Position numbers and translations under genes: made by a program
Source: Ischnura elegans
Taxonomy: Eukaryota > Arthropoda > Insecta > Odonata > Coenagrionidae
Reading direction: 5' to 3'
Assembly: GCF_921293095.1 (NCBI RefSeq)
Contig: NC_060254.1
Coordinates: 64,092,069 to 64,156,068, forward strand
DNA: 64,000 bases
The notes under the pieces: model-generated
Seen by the model: the letters and a program-made list of their open reading frames with translations, nothing else
Told to the model about the DNA's origin: nothing
Database searches by the model: none
Part shown: in pieces, positions 11,551 through 23,035 of the stretch
Layout of the letters: every line of letters begins with the position of its first letter
Position numbering within the stretch: the stretch's first letter is position 1

Positions 11551-11660
11551 TTCCTAGCTCTGAAGAAGGTGGTATTGACACCGAAAATTTAGTCGAATGA
11601 GCCTTTTGTGTCTTTCCTTGTGCTCTATACCGCGTGTGTTCCCAACCTGGGTTTTTATTT
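11551..11660 (+). mobile_element. Penelope-like 3' tail with hammerhead-like motif
   Basis: This segment aligns with 16843-16935: TTCC...GCT, CTGAAG, GGTGGTA or TGGTAGT, CACC(G/A)AAAATTTA, then GTCTTT, then a CTTGTGC...CCTGG block. In that second copy the tail follows a GIY-YIG endonuclease relic, so I assign both to the Penelope-like class. CTGAAGA, a GGTG/CACC hairpin and GAAAA recall the hammerhead core (CTGATGA, stem II, GAAA) reported in Penelope-like elements, with one change in the core. The motif is seen; any ribozyme role is inference. Confidence 0.5.
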
Positions 11661-12080
11661 GCGTTATATACCTCATCGAGGAGTACCAAGAAGTATACAT
11701 ATATATATACCTCGCGAGCTGTCATTGAATCCCCTTCCACCGAACCGTGCCTTTCTTCCACACCACACTCCAAGCTCCCTCTCCCATTGTTCATAACTCC
11801 ATCGTTAGCGATGTTTACTCTGCCTCGGAGATGGACCATAGTTCCACCTCCCCACCCTCTTGCTCCACTTCTTTTCCTGGCCCGGATTCCTACCTGCCTC
11901 AAATTCTCCGCCACCCCCACTCTCTTTCTCTCTCCGCGGTCCAGGCTTTTCAGCGGTCGTGGTCTCGAGGTTTTGGGGCTGCAGATTCGGTGAGCGCACA
12001 GAGTGGGGAGGGCGAAAGTAAAAGAAACTGAAGGGAGAAAGGGGCGTGGGTGAAGTGGAGTGGTAGTAGGAGAGTTCGTA
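11661..12080 (+). other. CT-rich segment with a Ser/Pro-rich ORF
   Basis: An open frame at 11747-12031 encodes a Ser- and Pro-rich peptide of 94 codons. A donor-like GTGAGC follows GATTCG near 11990. Two other frames are also open here, which argues that composition is the cause. I do not recognise a product. Confidence 0.25.
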
Positions 12081-15000
12081 TGTGTTTGCTCTGGACTCGG
12101 AAAGGTTTTTTTAAAAATATAATTAACGAGAATGTTTTGTTTTTACTGGGAGTCTTTACTCTTGTGATGGGAGCGGTGGAAAATTGTGGGAGAGAATGGA
12201 ATTGAGAGACGGATTTCGAAATATCCGTCGAAGTTTATCGAGCTTCCTGGTTAAGATCGTTTATTGTTTGCTTTCATCAGATAGGTGGGTTTCCTATAGC
12301 TTTAATGGAGTGTTCAATTGCGTTCTTGTAACGTGAATTGTTCATGTTTTCATTTCAATTAACGCCTTATCCTACGCAATTCCTCGAATCATGTTGAAAC
12401 ATAGGTTAAATGGGAGTTTGTTTAAGTTATAATTGGAATATACATGCTTGGAATTTATTTCAGTCTTCTTTTTACATCAAATAAATTTAAATATAGAGAA
12501 AAGATTTTTTCAAGCTTCTTTGTTTATATTGATTATTCCAATTGTAAAGAGTACGAGTTTTGAATGTCCGTTTTTATATTTTTGAATAAAATTAACTATG
12601 CACGTAGGTTTGATTATTGGCTTGCTAACCCCGGCCGGTTAATTTATACACATTCATCTCGCACAATATTCCGTGTCTAGACATATAGTTTTTGTATTCT
12701 TCAGTACAAAATGAATATAGAGGCAAATAATTTCTACATTGCTTCTTATATAAGTATGATTTTTGGGGGACGAGGGGGTATATTTATATTGATTGGGAAT
12801 TAGTAAAACGTATCCTTAAACACTGAGATGATGTCTTCGCATTCTTTCCTGACTTACCTGACAGACTCTACTTACATCACAATGATATCCAAAAAATGCG
12901 TATCATAAATACTTTTATGTGACTGTTTTGACTAACAATAAGAGGAATTGCGGGAGTTTGAAATAAAGTCGTGAAAAAAAGTTTCTCCTGTAGCCTACAC
13001 AGTCCGATCCTTGAAATATTTTGAAGGCATATTTTATAAATATACATTGCATGTATAATGATGGAATTCTTTAATCCAATGTATTATTCCTCATATTGTA
13101 TTTGTGGTCACATTCCATTTTTATTTTTCCCATAAACATTTCTAGAGGCTTCATGTGAAGTTGTCACTTTGTCTTTCATCCTGAAGTATTTTCTTCGTCC
13201 ATGAATAATGTAAGAGAATCGGGTTGATTTGCATATTGAGTGGTTGCGTAACTTTCTCAGCTCCGAGGATGCCGGCCACTCATAGACTCTGGCGTCTTTA
13301 AGTGAGCAGTGGAGAGTGGGGATTATTTTATGAGCATTCATTTGATGGAATGTTTTGCGAGAGAAATAAAATGGCTTACTTGCTATGAGAAATGAACGGC
13401 AAACTTTGGTATTAGGTTTTGTCTTTGGCTGACAAATTCATTACATTCGTTGAATATTCTTGTATTTTATTGAAATATACGAGCTATTATACGTTCATAT
13501 GTTTATACTGATAGCAAAACCCTGGAGTATTTAGTAAAGTCATGAAAGTTTATGAATGTTATTTAGCAAAGTCGAACGTTATTCAAACTATAATTTTCGT
13601 GCATGAAGTGGTAGCGATTTATGTTTGATCAATCTATTTCCAACTAATGGGTTATGGCGGAATGCCACATTATCATTTTGAAATGAGGCATCTTTAAAAT
13701 ATATCATCAAGACGATTTTATTCTCGTCAACCAGATATTAGATTTGAGAAAAACCTTGCCTAAGGTATGAAATAATACTACTTTGCTATTTTGGCAAAAA
13801 TCATTATTTCAAAGGAGTCAAAAATTTTCACCACACTGCAGCATCATGACGTAATCCAGTTCTGATGATGCTGTACTTCAGTGAAGCATTATTTCATATC
13901 TTACAAATGGATTTCCACGGTTTATAAGCCTCCGCCATTCAATTCATAAAACATTGCCAGGTAAACTCCTTGGTCAAATCATTAGCCAAGTAGCAGAGAT
14001 GATACTGAATTGGCATGTGTAATGTACTCTGTCACCGCAAAATTTCTTAAGTTGGTTTCGATCCTTTTCATTCTTAAGAATGCCAACCGCGCTTTAATTG
14101 AAGTTACCAAGCACCTATTATTTATCAATTTTTTATGGTTGATGTGTGTACCTAACTCCAGTTCAGAACGATGTCCAGTATCAGTGTAATACGTTTAACT
14201 CAAGATATGGCAATAAAACCATCCCTTCTCTTGCAACAGAAATGCAATAATTCGCAACTTTAGTCAATATTTGAAGTCAATGATGCATTACATATTTATT
14301 AAATACTTGAGGATGTATATAATAAACTTTCAGGCTTATTTATTTTCGGAAACCTTTCCATTTAAAAAAATGTGAAAAAAGAATACAATTTTTTTCATTT
14401 CATAATTACATTTTGGAAGGACTCTTACTCACTAATGTATCTACGATAGACCTGCATCTCTAAAGTCTCAAGATAAGCTGTGTAATTCATTATGTGGCAT
14501 AAATGAGATGGTAAGGCAATCCACATAATTATTGATTGGAGTCAATTTCATTTTCTCCAGCATCATATATTGGATTGCAAACTTTGTACGACGCGTGGTG
14601 TATCATCTGAGCATCCCCTGCATCTATCTTGACTTTCTAGTGCCTGCGGATCAGTATAGTTGTCCTCTTAATTAATGATCACTCGAGGATACCTCGGCAC
14701 ACATAAATCTGGATGGATGACGCTTCTAGGGCTTCATCAATCGCATCTCCTGCCTATTGGTGCTTTCGAGATACGCACGGTGACTGGTGTTATTATTTAT
14801 AATGCTGATGACAGCTGTTTCAGGGTCACAGAGAGAGTAACGGAATTCCGTAGCATGTATCACTTGACCTGATAGCTGATTAAGTCAGTTAAATTTATGG
14901 GTAAATAATGCGTCGTCATCCATGCAGCCAAATGATTGCATCAAAGTGAGTGCTTTGATCAATTAATACTCAATGAGAGCTCAATGATGGCTTTTGATTA

Positions 15001-15446
15001 GAAGCAAAGGAAATCAGTTTGATACTTACGGGAATCAGAGGCTCATATATGGAGCCCTATCATAAATATGATAAGTTATTGAATTATTTCCTCTCTATAA
15101 TTTTACTTCTGTCATTGATGTCGTTATTTACGACTTTATTTAGAATCATGCGTTGCTTATGGTGTATAAGCTAAATAATTCGTTAAAAATCAGTGATTAA
15201 ATCTGAAGTTTCATTTGATTTAAATCCCTTCGATAAAGGCTAAATGCTTTTGATAATGCCTTGAAGAAGATACAATTTATATTTCCAAAAACATTCAAAG
15301 TTAAAAAATCATATTAATTTGTATTTTATATTCAAATAATTAATTTTTCGTGTTAAAAAATCACTTGGTATCAGGACAGCTTTGCGGTATCGAATTTATG
15401 ATCTGTAAAGGACTCTCCCTAAATTGCGATAAATTCATCTTCAGTA
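12081..15446. other. AT-rich intergenic sequence, no features found
   Basis: More than 3 kb with only short chance ORFs. No repeat termini, SINE promoter boxes or transposase motifs were recognised. Confidence 0.5.
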
Positions 15447-15450
15447 TATA

Positions 15451-15844
15451 GGGTCAATCCATTTCAAATCACCCAATATAAATAAAATTTGTTGCTCAAC
15501 ATTTTTAATTTTCTTGATTTTTTAATCATGAGTTCCCTATGGGTAGACAGTCACAAAACACTATTTGAAAAAAATTTAGAAGCCATATTTTTTTTGGCAG
15601 CCATTTTTAAAAGGGCGGCTGGGCAAATTTTGATGAAAAACGTGGTTTGCATAAAGTTAAATTTCGAAGCTATTTTAAAAGATATCAGAATAATTCAAAA
15701 ACCAGTGAGTTTAGCATGAAATGAGCTATAGGAATTCATTGTTTTAATTGCTCTATCATGAAAGAGAGTCAGTCAAACTCTTTCTGCAAAAACTCGGGAA
15801 AAATTTGTCAATATTAACTTTTTAAGACCTAAAATTTTTATGAA
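15451..15844. repeat. left terminal inverted repeat of transposon 1
   Basis: Matches 17844-18229 in reverse complement. The last 24 codons and the stop of the internal minus-strand ORF lie in this repeat, which is unusual for a DNA transposon TIR. Confidence 0.9.
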
Positions 15845-16492
15845 TTTTTTTACCTTTCGCTTGACTGCACTTGTAATTTTATCATTTTTTCTATGTAAAG
15901 CTGACAGTCGCTGTTCAGTGTTTAGCTTTGTTATTTTGCACAAAGGAGATAATTCCAAAGTTTCGCAAATGGATTCTACTTGTTGCAAATATTTATCCTC
16001 AACAAATTCAAAAGGCTCAGGAAGAATTACTGTGTCATTTTCAACACTATTTGCCCCTTTTTCTGGTTTATTTACAAATATTTTTGATGCACAAGTTGGA
16101 CATAAAGCTTGTCCAGGAATTAGGTCAATATCAACATTTTTTTTCTTTGAAAGGTGTTCAAATAGAATTTTACGCAAACCATTTTTATCTGTTCTTTTGT
16201 GAGTACCGAACGGGTCACAACATTTTTTTCCAAAAATGTGATAGTATTTTTCCAAATATTTATCCCTGTGGTAATGGAAAATGTTTGTAATTTCCTTCGA
16301 AACTCTTAATTTAAGCGACAATTGTTCATCAGGTGGCATGTCTTTCACTCTTATTAATTCTGCAGGCACTTCTTTCTTGTAATGTTGTTTATGGCACTGT
16401 TCACTCAATAGTTCACCCACAAAACAACTCATACTGAATCCTTCACCACAGAACAATGAAAATCCAATTTTAAAACTACGTGGACAGAACAC
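15773..16492 (-). CDS. Cys-rich N-terminal part of a transposon-encoded protein
   Basis: An open frame of about 240 codons follows a TGA at 16504-16502. The first ATG is near 16432 (Met21 in the open frame), so the true start is either there or in an upstream exon. Visible features are IFHYHRDKYLEKYYHIFGK, the motif KKCCDPFGTHK (Cys91, Cys92, His98), LIPGQALCPTC (Cys131-x-x-Cys134) and a Lys-rich segment ITSAVKRKVKKF. This CCDPF...H plus CPxC arrangement is known to me from repeat-associated uncharacterised proteins of cnidarians and arthropods, which continue with a large C-terminal region. That region is missing: the frame enters the left TIR and stops. It is probably a truncated DNA-binding N-terminus of a transposase. 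Expression is unknown. Confidence 0.6.
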   Translation of the reverse strand: MFCPRSFKIGFSLFCGEGFSMSCFVGELLSEQCHKQHYKKEVPAELIRVKDMPPDEQLSLKLRVSKEITNIFHYHRDKYLEKYYHIFGKKCCDPFGTHKRTDKNGLRKILFEHLSKKKNVDIDLIPGQALCPTCASKIFVNKPEKGANSVENDTVILPEPFEFVEDKYLQQVESICETLELSPLCKITKLNTEQRLSALHRKNDKITSAVKRKVKKFIKILGLKKLILTNFSRVFAERV

Positions 16493-16564
16493 GTTCTTAA
16501 GTCAAAGATCTGTAATCAACTGAGCATCACCTATCTCCAACCCCAGTGAAAATTTTGAAATAAA

Positions 16565-16747
16565 ATGTATATATCCTGCAAATCCAGAAACTTCATTTGT
16601 CATATAAAATGTAAGCATTCCCCCTCCTCCTATAAAGGAAAATCATCAAAGGCCCGCAAACTACGCATCAACAACCACAGGGCAACATGGACATCTCCTC
16701 ACTTTGTCTCCTTCAGTGTTGCAAAATATTCAGCCACTGTCACTTAA
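16565..16747 (+). pseudogene. Penelope-like GIY-YIG endonuclease relic
   Basis: The translation reads CKSRNFICHIKCKHSPSSYKG followed by KARKLRINNHRATW and SPHFVSFSVAKYS. This fits the GIY-YIG domain of Penelope-like retroelements (x-NFIYLIxC...C...YVGET...LRxRINxHR...). The YVG core reads YKG and the second expected Cys is changed. The reverse transcriptase is absent, so the copy is 5'-truncated, as is common for these elements. It lies inside long-TIR transposon 1, so it inserted after that transposon or was carried by it. Confidence 0.65.
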
Positions 16748-16842
16748 TGATTGCTACAATGTAACTATTTTGGCCTCCCTTCCCACAACATACCACCTAC
16801 TCAGTAGACTTAGTTCACTGAAATTAACTTAATTCATACTTT

Positions 16843-16935
16843 TGTTCCCAAAGCTGAAGTTGGTAGTGCCACCAAAAATTTAAATTCTGTGGTTTGAGTC
16901 TTTATTTTATTGTATGCCTTGTGCCTGACCTGGAT
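16843..16935 (+). mobile_element. Penelope-like 3' tail, second copy
   Basis: Homologous to 11551-11660: GCTGAAG, a hairpin TGGTAGTGCCA(CC), AAAAATTTA, GAGTCTTTATTTTATTG, TGCCTTGTGCCTGACCTGG. It follows the GIY-YIG relic by about 100 bases, which supports the class assignment of both tails. Confidence 0.55.
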
Positions 16936-17843
16936 GCTGATTGACTAATTGTTAATATTGGATACATTTTACATAAATTATATACAATTTATAAATCTGT
17001 ACACAAGGTGTACTATATGATAAAATGTTTGTTTTTTTTCAAATGATACATATAAATATATAATCAGTTTACTATTCACTACCAGGGTTGAGATTAATTT
17101 ATAAATAATTGATTACGTAGTTGTAGGCTGTACAAAGTGTTGTAGATGGGAGAATTTAAGACTACAGCTGCAAAACTCTCACTGACTTAATGACACATGA
17201 TACTTGATATGTCAATTGAGAAAGGTTATTCACTTGCAAATGCATTCTTGCATATTTTATATTCTACACATTGATATGCATGGTTTTTAGTACAATAGAT
17301 GAAATAAATACTTTTTGTAAACATAAGTGCATTAACTTCTTTCTATGTTATAATTCAGTATTTTTTTTGCTGATACAAAATATTTCTAGTTATAAAATCA
17401 ATTTTTATTATTAATGTAAGGCAGACCTACATAAATAAATAAAATTTTATGTGTAAAGTAATTGTTTTAGATAAAAATTATTGCTAATTTAATTATTTAA
17501 TCAAGCCCTTGTTTGCTAACTTGCACTGCACGAGCGCATGGAACGGTAGCGTTTTTTTCTGAAATTCACTGCTCCACTACTCTAAATGTAGTAGAGTCTC
17601 AGTCATAATATTTTTTGGAGATGTTCTTATGTGTCTAAATAACATTTTGTAAAATTTTCGCTTGTTTTCACTCAGTCCCTTTTTAGATATTGACCTGCGA
17701 AAATTGACGTTAAAAGGTTTTCAGCTATTTTTGATAACCCGTATTAAAAAAAGGAGTGCATTCTCAGAACTAAAACTTATGCTGCAAATAGTTATTTAAG
17801 TATTTAACACAGAAATAAAATTTGATTAGTGAGTCTCATTTCC

Positions 17844-18229
17844 TTCATAAAAATTTTAGGTCTTAAAAAGTTAATATTGACAAATTTTTCCCGAGTTTTT
17901 GCAGAAAGAGTTTGACTGACTCTCTTTCATGATAGAGCAATTAAAACAATGAATTCCTATAGCTCATTTTATGCTAAACTCACTGGTTTTTGAATTATTC
18001 TGATATCTTTTAAAATAGCTTCGAAATTTAACTTTATGCAAACCACGTTTTTCATCAAAATTTGCCCAGCCGCCCTTTTAAAAATGGCTGCCAAAAAAAA
18101 ATATGGCTTCTAAATTTTTTTCAAATAGTGTTTTGTGACTGTCTACCCATAGGGAACTCATGATTAAAAAATCAAGAAAATTAAAAATTTTGAGCAACAT
18201 TGCCTGGGTGATTTGAAATGGATTGACCC
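17844..18229. repeat. right terminal inverted repeat of transposon 1
   Basis: Reverse complement of 15451-15844 with few differences. It also encodes, on the plus strand, the same C-terminal peptide and stop as the internal ORF. Confidence 0.9.
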
Positions 18230-18233
18230 TATA

Positions 18234-19430
18234 ATGATCTCATCTTGGGATGGAGCATTGATATATTCATTGCTTGAAAAATAAGTATCAATCATATTTT
18301 GAAATATTTAATTCACTTTTATAATTTTCTGGCAATAGTTGTTTAAATTATTTAATACCTCCTGTATTTTAATATGCTACGGTTTGGTAGTAATTGTTAA
18401 CCAAAGGTGGTATTTACATAGTAAGACATATTAAATTTTTGATTCAGTATTGATCATGATAATGTCAGGAATATCCTCTAAAGTTTTAACAATTCAAGGT
18501 TAAGCTCTATATAGCTCATATTTCTGATGGAAAGATCAGTAATATAACGCTAGACATTGTAATTATTAATCAGAATAAATAATTTTTGAGGCATTTTTAA
18601 ATTGCATATTTTCTCGCGATCCAAGAACGGAGGATTTTTTCGGGAGATAATCATCTCAATATTACATTTACATTTATCTTTGGAATCTATATCATAACGT
18701 ATGAGGTAGCAATTCCTTTCTTTAAAGTTGGTAATGCTATTTCCGATGGTTCTAATGGAGGAAAAAAATTAGTTTTCCCCTCATCGGAGGTGAAGTTGCT
18801 GAAACAGTTAATATCTCTATGCACGAAAGATAATGTGCATGCATGCCTACGGTCTGACCGATTGAGAAAACAGAAATACTATTTAGTTATAGCTTGAAAA
18901 AATGGATTAGTTCAGGTTCAACTACCATAGTTTTTTAGTTAATATTTGATTAATTACTTATTTTCAATTAAATAGTTTTTAGCAACCCCTAATAAGAATA
19001 ACCTGGAACAGCGAAACGTTTTTGTAGAGAATAACTATCGCTAAAAGATATTGTACTTTTATTCCAAAAACACCCGCATTTTTAGAATTTTTTATTTTAG
19101 TTTTCGTATTAACAGTTCCAGAAAGACATAAATCTTCCTGTTATGAGGCCTTACAAAAAAGAAACTTTTTCTCTCCTTGAAACGCATGACATTCCCAGCC
19201 AAGTTATACAATGGTAGGAATACTGTTAGATATTTTCGTACAGTGTTAGTACGTCCCACGTCATGGGATAATAGAAATGCAGATTGTGCAGGAAATATGT
19301 TTTTTGTCCGAGAAAAACTGGATTTAAATATTACGTATTTCAACCGCCATGCTTCAAATAGAGGTCAAGTAGACAGACCTCTTTCATCTCGGTACCAATT
19401 AATTAGCATAGTTTTTCATTACCTCATATC
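18234..19430. other. AT-rich intergenic sequence
   Basis: No recognised gene. Small overlapping ORFs at 19092-19515 on opposite strands look like chance frames. Confidence 0.45.
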
Positions 19431-19745
19431 TCTCAGAGTTTTAAACGCCCGCTGGCGAGTGGGCTTCGCTCTATTCCGCCCCGTGAGCGGGAGAAGTTGG
19501 TCGGGCAGAGATTGAATGGGTCCATAAAAGGCCAAGAACGAGATCGTTCCACCGCTCGTGCAGGGGTTGCCGCTCTCAGATGGGGCGCAAAAAATATAGG
19601 CCGCACTACACCGACCTTCCACCCCCGCTCCATTCACTCTTACTGCCCTTCCCTATTTTTCCCAGTCAAACCTACACCCTGCATCCACCTCTTGCCGCAC
19701 AAAAAAACCAGATCCCTTGATCGGATTACTATCCTATATGGCTAA
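19431..19745. other. GC-rich island of unknown origin
   Basis: About 300 bp of CpG-rich sequence ending in a CT-rich tail. Opposed ORFs of 66-82 codons arise from low stop density. It resembles the other GC/CT-rich islands in composition, but I could not align it with any of them by eye. Confidence 0.35.
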
Positions 19746-19755
19746 TTTTATCAGA

Positions 19756-20105
19756 AAACTAGCAGGCCACCCGGCGTTTCTCGGGAAAGGTAGTATCTAG
19801 AAAAGTGGGTAACTTGGAACTTGGATTTCGTGACCATATAGGATTTTCATGTTTTCTCCTCGGGCATGTCAAGAGGTGTGCCTACACATAAGGATGACCA
19901 ACCGCTAAAGTTGTATAACGTGACGTCATGGAAAACGGTCATGGAAAAACGACGCAAAGGACATTGGAAACGACCGTAGCACTATGAGGTTCTATAGCAT
20001 TGGATGCAGCTATGCACTGAATTTGGACGCAATCTGTGTAGCCACATGGAAACGCATAGCAGACAGACATACATCCCTGTTTTAAATATGTATAGAAGAT
20101 TTGAG
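19756..20105 (+). mobile_element. probable RTE-like LINE/SINE 3' segment
   Basis: Begins AGCAGGCCACCCGGCGTTTC, a conserved-looking block I associate with dispersed repeats of invertebrates. Downstream it has CATGGAAACGCATAGCAGACAGACATAC followed by a short TATGTATAGAAG, the kind of ACAGACAGACA plus TATATA ending seen in RTE-type 3' tails. No coding remains. Assignment is from memory of these motifs. Confidence 0.4.
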
Positions 20106-20224
20106 GAGCTACCTACCTACTCTACCATGCTTCGATTGCTATCCATTTTCATCTCGGCTGACAGTATTGAACGATCCATAACTTCACAAATTCGGGGTGG
20201 CCAGTTACTTTCCCTGGGCCTCTC

Positions 20225-20315
20225 GCACTTCGAGGATTTTGATTTTGTGTGTGCGAAGGCTCCACTCGGGATATGAACCAGGGACCCAATTGTGATTGCT
20301 CATTGTGATGACATA
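20225..20315 (-). mobile_element. tRNA-derived SINE fragment (box B)
   Basis: Read on the minus strand, GGGTCCCTGGTTCATATCCCGAGTGG contains a box B-like GGTTCATATCC in a tRNA T-arm context. A convincing box A was not found, so this is a truncated or diverged head. Confidence 0.4.
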
Positions 20316-20979
20316 AGGTAATTAAATAGCTATGGATAAATTAGATATTCATTTATGCGGAGCAATTTATCAATTAACCAACGCTTTGCTTTAAAGTCGA
20401 GCATAAAAGAACAACAATATTTTTTAGTTCAATATGTTTAAACATGTAATTAGCTAATCCTTTTTCAATGCTAATGGAATGGAAAATAACGAATGAATGA
20501 CCAATTTATGAAAAATGTGACATTAGGTAATAAGATATTCGAAAATGGAATAACACATGCCAAAATTGTGTATTATTGGAGAAGCTATCAGAATGATAGT
20601 TGCAAAATGGTATCATCAATGACATCTCATAATTTTTTTATGAAAATAAATTTTCAGATACAAAAAATGATTCAAAAACATATATGAATAGAGATTAAAA
20701 TAGTAATAGGTAGAAAAAAAGGTGAAAACGTTTATAGGGTTTCAATGGAGAAACTTATAATGAATCAGGGAAAATATTTTTGATATTGAGAAGGCAAAAA
20801 TCCAGAAAATATCAAATGTGACCTTGTTACGCCAGTAAACGAAGGGGGTGCACAAATAATGCTAATAAATGGAGTCCTATTTCCATACTATTATGTATGC
20901 ATAAAATTATGGAGTAATTTTTTTATGTTATTGCTAACCAACTCCTTAACTTCATGGATAAAAATGATAAAATAGCAAA
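20316..20979. other. AT-rich sequence, no features found
   Basis: Stop-dense, with no recognised repeat. Confidence 0.5.
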
Positions 20980-21309
20980 TTACACAGGTCAACAGTGGTT
21001 TTGGTGCCGGAGCTTTTAAAGCTGATTTCATGTATAATTGAGGTGCTGAATCCAAATATGATACTAGTTTTTTCTTATCAGCTCTAGTTTTCAAGATACA
21101 GATATGTAGTTATTTACGTAAAAACATGTTCCATATGATGATGTGGGATAATTACATAAATGATAAAACCCACAAAATATAAAGACATGATTTATTTATA
21201 GTAATATTATAACCCCTACAATTACTATAGTTTTACAATACAATTGAATACAAATAGTAACATTTTTTACTGAAATAAAACACTTTAAAGAAAAGAAATA
21301 CTTAAAAAC

Positions 21310-22660
21310 GTCACTCAACACTTTGGAAGCTTCTTTTGCGCGATTTTCTTGCGTGCTCTTTGTTAAAACAGTATTGTTTTAAGCAGCAGCAGTAATCTGC
21401 CATTGTATGGCTATCCCATCTTCCTTGGTAGCGATCTTCCATTGTTTTGATTTCCTAGTGAAATCTTTCACCTTGTTTTTCACTTGTGTCACCTACATCT
21501 TCAGGAAAACAGTCTAAGTGACTGTGTAGGTAGTGAACTTTTATGCTCACATAACATCCAAGTGATTTAAAGTTAATGAGCATATTGTTTACCAGCTCCA
21601 GATAATTCTCTCGTTTGTGATTTCCCAGAAAATTGTTTTTTACAAATGATAGCCAAATGTTTTTTTCAATCCCATTCATTGACTTGACAAAAGCAGGATC
21701 CTTTGTAAGTTGTCTGATTTGTGGCCCATCAAAAATACCAGCTTTAAGTTTTTCTATCCGATATTTGGTATGTTAATATTTTATCTTCTGTAAGACCAAT
21801 ACTATTGTATCATATTCTTCTTTCATTTCAGTTGAATGAGCGATTGGTATTGAGCCAAACTTGTTAACATTGTGAAGAACACATTTTAAACTAAGCTTGG
21901 AGCTATCAATGAACAAACGCCAATCACTAGCTTCATATTGCGGTAGTCCCATTCCTTTCAGAAGACCTCTAACGTCTAAACAAAATGCAAGATTGTCGTC
22001 ATGAGTAAAGAAGGGTAGCAGATCCTTTTCCCTTGTGCGATAAAAATAAATTTTTGTACCTTGTTCCATTAAATTCTTTTCATGGATCCTTGATGTTAGT
22101 AGTTCAGATGCTTCCTTCGATAAGTTCAATTCTCTAACAATGTCGCTTAGTTCATCTTGATTAAATAGTTGAGGATTTGTTGATGCTGCCTCGTAGTCAC
22201 AGTCACTATCGTCAATACAATCAGGAATGTGTTCACATAGCTCATATTCATCCTCACATACATCTGGTAATGTCTGAAATATTAGGATCGGGATTTCTTC
22301 TGAATGGGGTACCGGGCGTCTAGCTGAAGGCAAATCTGGATATTTTCACTTGTGACGATTGTTTCGATTAATTCATGAAACATTTACCATGCAAAAATAA
22401 CAGTCGTCAATATGGTTTGTAGGTTCTCTCCAAACCATTGTCACACCAAACTTTAAACTTTTCCTTTTTCCTGTAGTCCACTACCGCTGATTTTCTGTAC
22501 ATGTTTTACACACAACATGCGGTTCTCACTTTTTACCTTGGTCACCAAGCTGAACACCAAAATATCCCAGGGAAGCACGTTTCACAAAGTCTGTAATAAC
22601 TTTCCTATTTTCATTTAAAGTGTATTCCCACAAATGTAACAAAACACATCACAATAATTT
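21310..22660 (-). pseudogene. transposase-like pseudogene with internal deletion
   Basis: From the minus strand, in order: CYICGN near 22640, VITDFVKRASLGYFGVQLGDQ, VVCKTCTEN, SLKFGVTMVWREPTNHIDDC-YFC (a Cys-rich N-terminus with stops between blocks), then an intact 186-codon stretch (22333-21773) with PSARRPVPHSEEIP, an acidic patch (residues 25-60) and DWRLFIDSSKLSLK (residues 137-150). Immediately after QKIKY the sequence jumps to GIFDGPQIRQL and then MNGIEKNIWLSFVKNNFLGN, KVHYLHSHLDCFPEDVGD, EKQGERFH, and after a frameshift IKTMEDRYQGRW. In this arthropod/cnidarian repeat protein family a region of roughly 110-120 residues, including a Cys-containing FLCLW-type motif, normally separates IKY from GIF-GPQIR. 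Its loss, with the stops, makes this copy dead. The family is recognised from memory; its superfamily name is not certain. Confidence 0.7.
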
Positions 22661-22739
22661 ACACAGCTTCTTCAACTTGAGCTCATTTTAGAGGTTGCTT
22701 TACAAAAACTTTTGAACATTTGAGAATTTGAACATTTGT

Positions 22740-23035
22740 TTTCGGAAATCCCCTTACTCATTACTAACTACCGCCTCTCCATGTTCAAAGACACGCTCTC
22801 TTTTTACCCTATTCCCCCTTTTTTACTCTTCTCCACTTTTCTGTGACTCTTCCCACGTGTCGTTATTCTACAGTTATGACTAGGGTCCATTTCCACCGTG
22901 GGTTTCCCACTCCCCTTAGTTGTATCTTTTCCCTCTGTCTCCACTCTGTACGCCTGTCTCCCCCTTCTTCAAACACGCCAAATCCTCCCCAACCCCTTTC
23001 TCAAAGCTATAAAGGCGATTTTCAAAGTTAATAAC
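22740..23035. other. CT-rich island inside transposon 2
   Basis: A strongly pyrimidine-rich plus strand ends in CTATAAAGGCGATTTTC. It sits between the transposase start and the right TIR, which suggests a later insertion or a promoter-proximal segment. Composition resembles the islands at 11340, 25390 and 32270. Confidence 0.35.

Larger units (their letters stand above)
15447..18233 (-). mobile_element. long-TIR DNA transposon 1 with nested Penelope fragment
   Basis: Terminal inverted repeats of about 394 bp (15451-15844) and 386 bp (17844-18229) are nearly identical; the main difference is a small insertion near 15475-15490, plus a few substitutions. Both start GGGTCAATCCATTTC when read inward and are flanked by TATA (15447-15450, 18230-18233), consistent with a 4-bp or TA target duplication. 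The interior carries a minus-strand Cys-rich ORF (16492-15773) and a Penelope-like insertion (about 16560-16940). The near identity of the arms implies recent transposition or arm conversion. The superfamily is not certain; Sola-type is one possibility because of the 4-bp duplication. Confidence 0.85.
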
